DNA of 12,142 nt from Bacteroidetes bacterium UBA7692 (GTDB lineage Bacteria > Bacteroidota > Bacteroidia > Chitinophagales > LD1), in the NCBI GenBank assembly GCA_002482725.1, contig DLGO01000051.1:9683-21824 (forward strand). The letters are read 5' to 3'. Position numbers and translations under genes: made by a program. Below are positions 7,297-12,142 of the stretch, piece by piece. The notes under the pieces were generated by a model, which was not told the origin of the DNA, ran no database searches, and saw only the letters and a program-made list of their open reading frames with translations. Within the stretch, counting starts at the first letter, position 1. Each line of letters opens with the position of its first letter.

Positions 7297-7823
7297 TGTG
7301 CTTGTGTGCTATCTGGCGCATCTATTGGAGCTACTCCGTATGTCATGCGGTCCTTTAATTCGTAATGCAATTTCTCGTACCCCCACCCATCTACCAGGGT
7401 CACATAGTTTACCTTTTTGTATAGTTCGGGTAGCAGATGCTTCTCATCCTCCCCTACGCACAACCTGGGGTATATGAAGTACTCCACCCACTCACTCTCA
7501 AAAATAAATTCATACTTCGTATCCTTCAGCGCACTTCTAGGTGGCAATAGAATAATAGCATTGGGTGGCGTGGCTTCAGTAATAAACTTCAAGAACGGAT
7601 ACATGGTTACCCTATACTGCCACTTATCCTCTACCGTTACTTTAACCCCATCTTCCCTGGCGGCAGCCTCAAACTCATTCATTTGACGCAACCCTCCGAA
7701 ACCTATTATTTCTGTAGCAAACCTATATCCCGGCAAAAGATAAATCAATAGGATAACAACCGCCGTAACTGCTGCTACTGTCAGGTTTCTTAACGGAATA
7801 AACTTCTTATGAGGTAATTTCAC
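7293..7823 (-). CDS. Single-pass membrane protein of unknown function, partner of the GT-C-like protein
   Basis: I do not recognise the family. From the GTG at 7823 it encodes 176 residues: a basic N-terminus (KLPHKKFIPLRN), one hydrophobic helix (about 15-33), then a ~140-residue polar domain predicted outside the cytoplasm, with ITEATPPNAIILLPPR and several aromatic residues (FESEWVEYFIYPRLC, LVDGWGYEKLHYEL). The PPNAIILLPPR stretch resembles extracytoplasmic loops in GT39-like proteins, where P-x-N/D-A-x-I precedes a strand. The domain could thus be a detached soluble part of a glycosyltransferase; this is inference. The frame has no upstream ATG: possible starts are TTG at 7865 or GTG at 7823. 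I prefer GTG, because it follows an A-rich leader (TTTAAAAGAAAAA) and leaves about 40 nt after a TAAGTTTG -7 box, whereas TTG would be almost leaderless. The stop overlaps the next start by ATGA. Last in-frame stop before the start is a TAA at 7875-7877. Confidence 0.6.
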   Translation of the reverse strand: MKLPHKKFIPLRNLTVAAVTAVVILLIYLLPGYRFATEIIGFGGLRQMNEFEAAAREDGVKVTVEDKWQYRVTMYPFLKFITEATPPNAIILLPPRSALKDTKYEFIFESEWVEYFIYPRLCVGEDEKHLLPELYKKVNYVTLVDGWGYEKLHYELKDRMTYGVAPIDAPDSTQAQ

Positions 7824-7869
7824 TTTTTCTTTTAAAGATTTGCAAGTTGTGGATTTATCCCCCAATCCG

Positions 7870-7877
7870 CAAACTTA
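7870..7877 (-). promoter_or_regulatory. -7 promoter box (TAAGTTTG) for the GT-C partner operon
   Basis: On the minus strand TAAGTTTG matches TAnnTTTG exactly. Transcription would begin near 7863-7865. The -33 region is weak (no TTTG at 19-20 nt). It lies in the 64-106 nt gap after the BI-1 gene stop, where no terminator hairpin is visible, so read-through from the BI-1 gene is also possible. Confidence 0.4.
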
Positions 7878-7929
7878 GACGGGTACTTACCGAAAATACT
7901 TGGTTCAAAGAGTTATAGCGCCAATACGA

Positions 7930-8634
7930 TTAGTTCCTTTTACCTCCAAACAACCTTAGCAGCAATAAGAAAAGGTTCACAAAATCCAGGTATAGTGTCA
8001 GTGCGCCCATGATGGCTTCTTTTCTGTCCTCGTCCGTGCCTGCATTGCCTATTATATTCAACTCCTTTATTTTCTGGGTATCATAAGCTGTTAATCCTAC
8101 AAAAATCAGTATACCCGCATAAGTAGTGATCCAGTACAGTATAGAGTTATTCCAGAATATATTTACCACAGATGCTATCACCAGACCTATCATCGCCATG
8201 AAAAGCAGGTTTCCCATGCTGGTCAGATCCTTCTTGGTAAAGTATCCGTAAGCACTCATTATAGCAAAAGTTCCCGCCGTCACGAAAAACGTACTGGCAA
8301 TAGACGATGCTGTATATATCATGAATATCACAGAAAAAGTAACGCCGTTCAGTATAGAATAGAGCAGAAACACCAGTGTTGCCGTTCTGGCAGACATACC
8401 CGACACTGCTGCCGAAAGGTAGCCCACAAGTGCCAGCTCCCCTATTAGCAATCCTATAAAGATGAAGCGGTTGCTGAAAAGCAACTCCATAATTACAGTA
8501 GAACTTGCAACCTGTATCGCAGTCAGGCCGGTTATTACCAGCGCCAGGCTCATCCATCCATACACTTTAGCTATAAAGCTCGATTGCTCAGCATACACCT
8601 GCTGCTCGGTTAATCCATGATTGTAGGTGTTCAT
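7930..8634 (-). CDS. Bax inhibitor-1 / YccA family membrane protein
   Basis: A 234-residue protein with seven hydrophobic segments (about 24-44, 51-72, 84-106, 112-131, 141-160, 167-183, 211-229), the layout of the BI-1/YccA (TMBIM) family. The two conserved aspartates are present: Asp185 in LTAYDTQKIK and Asp217 in LYLDFVNLFLLLLRLFG. These correspond to the Asp pair of the pH-sensitive calcium leak channel YetJ/BsYetJ. Family members act in the inner membrane as ion (Ca2+) leak channels, or, for E. coli YccA, as modulators of the FtsH protease; which applies here is unknown. Length and ending (LRLFGGKRN) are typical. Start ATG at 8634 is preceded by an A-rich leader and a TACCTTTA -7-like box. 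It is divergent from fumC. The next gene on the strand is the GT-C partner. Confidence 0.9.
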   Translation of the reverse strand: MNTYNHGLTEQQVYAEQSSFIAKVYGWMSLALVITGLTAIQVASSTVIMELLFSNRFIFIGLLIGELALVGYLSAAVSGMSARTATLVFLLYSILNGVTFSVIFMIYTASSIASTFFVTAGTFAIMSAYGYFTKKDLTSMGNLLFMAMIGLVIASVVNIFWNNSILYWITTYAGILIFVGLTAYDTQKIKELNIIGNAGTDEDRKEAIMGALTLYLDFVNLFLLLLRLFGGKRN

Positions 8635-8651
8635 ATCTTATATTTACTGGA

Positions 8652-8682
8652 TAAAGGTATCAGAATTTCAGTATTCCCAAAA
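8652..8682 (-). promoter_or_regulatory. Promoter for the BI-1 family gene
   Basis: On the minus strand TTTTG (plus 8678-8682) stands 18 nt before TACCTTTA (plus 8652-8659). This is one mismatch from the TTTG - N19 - TAnnTTTG promoter of Bacteroidota. The predicted transcript start near 8645 leaves about 11 nt before the ATG at 8634. Confidence 0.45.
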
Positions 8683-8707
8683 TGTGTAAGCCCTTCTCTG
8701 GAATACT
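8670..8707. repeat. Interrupted inverted repeat in the BI-1/fumC divergent region
   Basis: AGTATTCC (8670-8677) and GGAATACT (8700-8707) are exact reverse complements, 22 nt apart (30 nt centre to centre, about three helical turns). The left arm touches the -33 element of the BI-1 promoter. It could be a two-site operator for the divergent pair or chance; nothing else in the 161-nt gap is clear. Confidence 0.3.
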
Positions 8708-8795
8708 CTTAACATACTATATCAAAGTTGATAAAAATAAGGGCTAAATCCTTTATTTCGCACCGCACTTTATAGCATTAAACAAAAACATAAAA

Positions 8796-10196
8796 ATGGA
8801 ATTCAGGACAGAGAAAGATACCATGGGCACCGTGCAGGTACCGGCTGATGTATACTGGGGAGCACAAACCCAACGTAGCATAGAGAACTTCAAGATAGCA
8901 CAGGACATCAACAAAATGCCCCGCGAAATTATCCGCGCATTTGCTTTCCTGAAAAAGGCAGCTGCTATTACCAACAACGAGCTTGGCGTATTATCAAAGG
9001 AGACATCCGATATCATAGGTACTGTATGCGATGAAATACTGGAAGGTAAACTATACGACCAGTTCCCGCTGGTGGTATGGCAAACAGGTAGCGGCACACA
9101 AAGCAACATGAACGTGAATGAAGTAGTTGCTTACCGCGCGCATGTACAGTTAGGTGGTAGCTTGCTGGACGAGAAGAAAAAAGTACACCCGAACGACGAT
9201 GTAAACAAGTCACAGAGCAGCAACGATACATTCCCTACGGCCATGCACATCGCGGCCTACAAAATACTGGTAGAAACAACTATCCCCGGCATCAAAAAAC
9301 TACGCGACACCCTTGCTGCCAAAAGCAAAGAGTACATGCACGTGGTTAAAATAGGCCGTACGCACCTTATGGATGCTACCCCGCTTACATTAGGCCAGGA
9401 GCTTTCCGGTTATGTATCTCAACTAGACCATGGCTTAAAGGCTATCAACAATACCTTGCCACACCTTGCAGAGCTTGCATTGGGTGGTACTGCAGTTGGC
9501 ACAGGTATCAACACACCAAAAGGCTATGATGTAAAAGTGGCTGAGAATATAGCCAAGCTTACAGGCTTGCCTTTCATAACTGCCGAAAACAAGTTTGAGG
9601 CTCTTGCTGCGCACGATGCTATAGTAGAGGCTCACGGCGCTCTTAAGACAGTAGCCTGCTCATTGATGAAGATTGCCAACGACATCCGCTTACTGGCTTC
9701 CGGCCCTCGCTGCGGTATCGGCGAGTTGTTCATCCCTGATAACGAGCCTGGCTCTTCTATCATGCCCGGCAAAGTAAACCCTACACAGTGCGAAGCACTT
9801 ACCATGATAGCGGCACAGGTATTGGGCAACGACGTAGCCATCAACATCGGTGGTGCTACCGGCCACTTCGAGCTGAATGTATTCAAGCCGATGATGATCT
9901 TCAACTTCCTGCATAGCGCCAGGTTGATAGGCGATGGCTGTGTTTCCTTCAACGAGAAATGTGCCGAAGGCATTGCTCCGTTGGAAGACAACATCAAAAA
10001 GAACCTGAATGACTCCCTTATGCTGGTTACTTCCCTGAACACTAAAATAGGATACTACAAAGCAGCTGAGATTGCCCAGACCGCCCACAAGCAAGGCAAG
10101 ACACTCAAAGCTACTGCCATCGACCTTGGCTACGTTACTGCCGAGGAATTCGATGCCTGGGTTAACCCATTAGACATGGTGGGCGAGCTGAAATAA
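8796..10196 (+). CDS. fumC: Class II fumarate hydratase (fumarase C)
   Basis: A 466-residue protein (E. coli FumC is 467) that reversibly hydrates fumarate to (S)-malate in the TCA cycle, without an iron-sulfur cluster; it works as a homotetramer in the cytoplasm. Active-site segments are all present: TGSGTQSNMNVNEV (97-110), SSNDTFPTAMH (141-151), GRTHLMDATPLTLGQE (187-202) with His190, matching catalytic His188 of E. coli, and the fumarase/aspartase signature GSSIMPGKVNPTQCE (319-333) with Ser320 matching Ser318, plus Lys326 and Asn328. Aspartase and argininosuccinate lyase share the fold, but overall sequence and TGSGTQSNMN point to fumarase. The ATG at 8796 follows an A-rich leader. The gene is monocistronic, divergent from the BI-1 gene and closed by a strong terminator. 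Confidence 0.97.
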   Translation: MEFRTEKDTMGTVQVPADVYWGAQTQRSIENFKIAQDINKMPREIIRAFAFLKKAAAITNNELGVLSKETSDIIGTVCDEILEGKLYDQFPLVVWQTGSGTQSNMNVNEVVAYRAHVQLGGSLLDEKKKVHPNDDVNKSQSSNDTFPTAMHIAAYKILVETTIPGIKKLRDTLAAKSKEYMHVVKIGRTHLMDATPLTLGQELSGYVSQLDHGLKAINNTLPHLAELALGGTAVGTGINTPKGYDVKVAENIAKLTGLPFITAENKFEALAAHDAIVEAHGALKTVACSLMKIANDIRLLASGPRCGIGELFIPDNEPGSSIMPGKVNPTQCEALTMIAAQVLGNDVAINIGGATGHFELNVFKPMMIFNFLHSARLIGDGCVSFNEKCAEGIAPLEDNIKKNLNDSLMLVTSLNTKIGYYKAAEIAQTAHKQGKTLKATAIDLGYVTAEEFDAWVNPLDMVGELK

Positions 10197-10225
10197 GCCT
10201 GCAAAATCATTTTCAAAGTATAATG

Positions 10226-10257
10226 AAAGGGGAACAACTGTAGTTGTTCCCCTTTTT
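10226..10257 (+). terminator. Rho-independent terminator of fumC
   Basis: AAAGGGGAACAACT (10226-10239) pairs perfectly over 14 bp with AGTTGTTCCCCTTT (10242-10255); the formal 2-nt centre would open to a small loop. It continues into a T-run. It begins about 30 nt after the fumC stop. The A-tract on the left makes it potentially bidirectional, though no gene approaches from the right on the minus strand. Confidence 0.92.
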
Positions 10258-10359
10258 GCATTTTAGGAACACAACAATTTATTTTACTTTTTATTAATAT
10301 TACCTTAATGCCTTCTTATCTATTACTTTAAATTTTAGCCAAATAAATTGAACACAATT

Positions 10360-10812
10360 ATGCATCGCTGGCTTATCATTCTCCTCCCATTACTATTTTG
10401 CAAAACTGCATCTGCCCAATCCCTGAATCTTTCCGGGGATACTTTGCACAGGCCCTTTATATATGGAGTGGCTTCCGGCGACCCGACCACCAATGCCGTG
10501 GTAATATGGAGCGCAGTGGATGAAGCAGATCCCACTGCCAGCGATACGCTGTATTGGCAGGTATCCACAGATTCCACTTTTACCACCAGCCCGCTTTCCG
10601 GTCAGTTTATTACAGATAGTGCAAAGGCGTTTACTGCTAAGGTAGATGTTACAGGCCTGCAACCCGGCACCAGGTATTATTACCGCTTTCAATCCGGCAA
10701 CCAATATTCTGCGCTGGGCATAACCTATACAGCGCCTGCATCTGTAAACGATAGCGTATCTATGGCGCTCATTAGCTGCAGCAGTCTATTTTCCGGCTAC
10801 TTTAATGCTTAA
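10360..10812 (+). CDS. PhoD-type alkaline phosphatase, N-terminal fragment (signal peptide + PhoD N domain)
   Basis: 150 codons from ATG 10360 to an in-frame TAA (10810-10812). The signal peptide is clear: MHRWLIILLPLLFCKTASA, cut before Gln20. Next comes the Fn3-like PhoD N-terminal domain with FIYGVASGDPTTNAVVIW (33-50; family pattern F.hGVASGDP...vvlW) and LQPGTRYYYRF (100-110). The frame then enters the metallophosphatase domain (ALISCSSLFSGYFNA) and stops. In intact relatives this stretch goes on as YFNA-Y-R-H-[MI]-A, so the stop replaces an expected Tyr. The upstream TTG at 10348 is not needed as start; the signal peptide begins at the ATG. On its own the fragment lacks the metal site and could not be a phosphatase. 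Confidence 0.8.
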   Translation: MHRWLIILLPLLFCKTASAQSLNLSGDTLHRPFIYGVASGDPTTNAVVIWSAVDEADPTASDTLYWQVSTDSTFTTSPLSGQFITDSAKAFTAKVDVTGLQPGTRYYYRFQSGNQYSALGITYTAPASVNDSVSMALISCSSLFSGYFNA

Positions 10813-10818
10813 TGCCAC

Positions 10819-12093
10819 ATGGCCGAAAAGAGCAACCTAAGGGCCATAGTGCATGTAGGTGATTACATCTACGACTTTGTTGACCAGCAGGAAGCAGTCC
10901 GCGTTCCTGCCAATGTATTGAATGCATTGATGAAGAGTGTGGATGATTGGAGAGGCAGGCATAAGCTCTACCTGCTGGATCCTGATCTGCGCGAAGCACG
11001 CCGGGTACTTCCATTTATATACACCTGGGATAACCACGATCTGGAACGCAGCGCTCCTTTGAACGGTGCAAAGGCTTTTGCAGAGTTTGCCCCTGTAAGG
11101 TTCCCAGACAATGATCCCGTGCGCATCTGGAGAAAAATAGAATATGGAGAGCTGCTGGATATCTTTATGGTAGACATGAATACCCAGGGAGGAAAAGACT
11201 CCTTTCCATCGGGCACAAAAAAGGTATTTAAAGATGAGCAGTTTAGCTGGCTTGTTAACGGATTGGACAGTTCTGCGGCACTATGGAAATTTATAGGAAG
11301 CGAAAAGATGTTCTCTTCATGGGACCTAAAGCAATATACCTCTTTTTTACCGGGAAGCGGACTTAGCGGAACATGGAATGGTTATCCTGAAAGCAGGGGT
11401 TCCCTTCTTGCCTTTGTAGAAAGAAAAGAGATAAACAACCTGGTAATAGGTAGTGGCGATCTGCACATATCTATTTGGTCCGACCTTAGTCGTAACCCTT
11501 TCGACACTTCCATTTTCGATGGCAAAACAGGGCAAGGCGGTCTTGGGGTAGAAGTAATGGGAACCAGCATAAGCCGTGGCAATCTGGACGAAAGCGGTGT
11601 CGGCAAAAACCTGGCACCTATGTTCTATAAGCTTTCTTACGATGCCAATCCCCAACAGCAGTATCTGAACCTGTTCGATCATGGTTATACAGTCCTTACA
11701 TTCAATAAGGATAGTATGACCTCAAAGGCATACCTTAATCCCATACTATCCGTTTCTGCTATAGATACCCTTGAATATACAGGAACCGTAATCACCAATA
11801 CCAACCATTGGAAAAGGACTAAAACCTATACCGCTATCACAGACCCTAAAGATATAGCGGGCTTCTCACTATACCCCAACCCCGCCAAAACCGCTATAAA
11901 TATAGCTTCTGTAGCCAATGCCCAAAATCCTGCTCTAGGTATACTTACCGACATGCAGGGCAAGATTCTTTGGTCAGCTACCATAGACAAGAACTTCTTC
12001 TCACTCCCGCTCACCAATATCAATGCAGGGGTCTACCTGTTCCGTCTGGAGAATAAAGACGGCAGTGCTGTTAAGAAATTCATAAAGCAATAG
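10819..12093 (+). CDS. PhoD-type alkaline phosphatase, C-terminal fragment (catalytic domain + T9SS sorting domain)
   Basis: 424 codons from the first ATG (10819) after the in-frame stop, in the same reading frame as the N-terminal fragment. PhoD metal-site motifs are intact: HVGDYIYDF (12-20), TWDNHD (69-74, equivalent to the W-D-[DN]-H-[ED] motif), FMVDMNTQ (116-123) and GSGDLHIS (211-218). They are followed by LGVEVMGTSISRG (242-254), as in other PhoD proteins. PhoD enzymes hydrolyse phosphomono- and diesters with Fe/Ca. Residues ~348-424 form a type A T9SS C-terminal sorting domain: FSLYPNPAKTAINI, then a ILTDMQGKIL strand and INAGVYLFRLENKDGSAVKKFI. The whole protein was therefore built for export by Sec and then T9SS. 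The fragment has no signal peptide, so if made by reinitiation it would stay in the cytoplasm. Confidence 0.85.
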   Translation: MAEKSNLRAIVHVGDYIYDFVDQQEAVRVPANVLNALMKSVDDWRGRHKLYLLDPDLREARRVLPFIYTWDNHDLERSAPLNGAKAFAEFAPVRFPDNDPVRIWRKIEYGELLDIFMVDMNTQGGKDSFPSGTKKVFKDEQFSWLVNGLDSSAALWKFIGSEKMFSSWDLKQYTSFLPGSGLSGTWNGYPESRGSLLAFVERKEINNLVIGSGDLHISIWSDLSRNPFDTSIFDGKTGQGGLGVEVMGTSISRGNLDESGVGKNLAPMFYKLSYDANPQQQYLNLFDHGYTVLTFNKDSMTSKAYLNPILSVSAIDTLEYTGTVITNTNHWKRTKTYTAITDPKDIAGFSLYPNPAKTAINIASVANAQNPALGILTDMQGKILWSATIDKNFFSLPLTNINAGVYLFRLENKDGSAVKKFIKQ

Positions 12094-12118
12094 GCGCCAA
12101 TGTTCCTACAAAAACGAG

Positions 12119-12142
12119 AGGCCTTGCAATATTGCAAGGCCT
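12119..12142 (+). terminator. Perfect 24-nt palindrome, probable terminator stem, cut by window end
   Basis: AGGCCTTGCA and its exact reverse complement flank ATAT, itself self-complementary, so all 24 nt are a perfect dyad. It begins 25 nt after the stop of the phosphatase gene, after an A-rich stretch (ACAAAAACGAG). A T-run would be expected just past the window edge, and the A-tract would allow bidirectional use. Without the flank, terminator is likely but not proven. Confidence 0.6.

Larger units (their letters stand above)
10360..12093 (+). pseudogene. phoD-like alkaline phosphatase gene split by a single in-frame TAA
   Basis: Both parts read in one frame; the only break is GCT-TAA-TGC-CAC at 10807-10818. 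The order, a signal peptide, PhoD N domain, catalytic domain and T9SS sorting domain, is that of a complete ~577-residue secreted phosphatase, and no other defect is visible in 1.7 kb. The expected residues at the break are Tyr-Arg (TAT/TAC, CGC); one base change makes TAA and a neighbouring C-to-T makes TGC. The absence of further decay suggests a very recent mutation, an assembly or sequencing error, or suppressed reading of the stop. See the separate entries for the two halves. Confidence 0.7.

Noticed and set aside
7824..7865. TTG at 7865 as start of the GT-C partner gene
   Set aside because: Possible but less likely than GTG at 7823: it would give an almost leaderless message from the nearest -7 box and adds 14 residues with no visible signal. 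It is kept as an alternative in the feature text.
8147..8557. 136-codon minus-strand frame inside the BI-1 gene
   Set aside because: Out-of-frame shadow of the clearly conserved BI-1 family protein; composition is not protein-like.
9632..10094. Long antisense frames within fumC
   Set aside because: fumC is conserved to the residue at its active-site motifs; the antisense frames are by-products of its codon pattern and match nothing.
10348..10359. TTG at 10348 as start of the PhoD fragment
   Set aside because: The ATG at 10360 directly begins a clean signal peptide; four extra residues add nothing.
10810..10815. Programmed recoding (selenocysteine or a +1/-1 frameshift) at the PhoD break
   Set aside because: The stop is TAA, not TGA, and both halves are in the same frame. 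No slippery run or conspicuous hairpin lies right after it. Nonsense mutation or sequence error is simpler.

Overview
The window looks like ordinary chromosomal DNA from a member of the Bacteroidota, plausibly the Chitinophagaceae or a relative. The reasons are: a type IX secretion (T9SS) C-terminal sorting domain; starts without Shine-Dalgarno sequences but with A-rich leaders; several TAnnTTTG-like -7 promoter boxes; a YtxJ-type bacillithiol-system protein; and a Bacteroidota-type Mpl ligase. I see no tRNA or rRNA gene, CRISPR array, insertion sequence or phage gene. The genus is not determinable from what I can see.

Layout. Minus strand, 1-3614: the 5' part of a cyclophilin-like lipoprotein (runs off the left edge), a GtrA-family membrane protein, a periplasmic penicillin/AHL-acylase-type Ntn hydrolase with a terminator behind it, then ytxJ preceded by a 41-codon lipoprotein gene that is easily missed. 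A divergent control region (3615-3710) with a perfect 8-4-8 inverted repeat and a good -7 box separates these from the plus-strand pair mpl (start 3711, not further upstream) and a DnaQ-like 3'-5' exonuclease, only 1 nt apart. Convergent to these on the minus strand are a GT-C-like multi-spanning membrane protein and a single-pass partner (ATGA overlap), with a Bax-inhibitor-1/YccA-family protein upstream. Divergent from the last is fumC (class II fumarase), closed by a strong 14-bp terminator. The right end holds a PhoD-type alkaline phosphatase with a signal peptide and a T9SS sorting domain, split by one in-frame TAA, followed by a perfect 24-nt palindrome at the window edge.

How the genes fit together. 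Most are independent housekeeping or envelope functions: peptidoglycan recycling (mpl), nucleic-acid exonuclease, TCA cycle (fumC), thiol redox (ytxJ), envelope glycan or lipid-linked sugar work (GtrA, GT-C-like pair), and exported hydrolases (acylase, PhoD). I do not see a defence system or a clearly new multi-gene system. The observations most worth checking are the nonsense codon in the PhoD gene, the tiny Cys-containing lipoprotein next to ytxJ, the dyad in the ytxJ/mpl intergenic region, and the ATG-less start of the GT-C partner gene.
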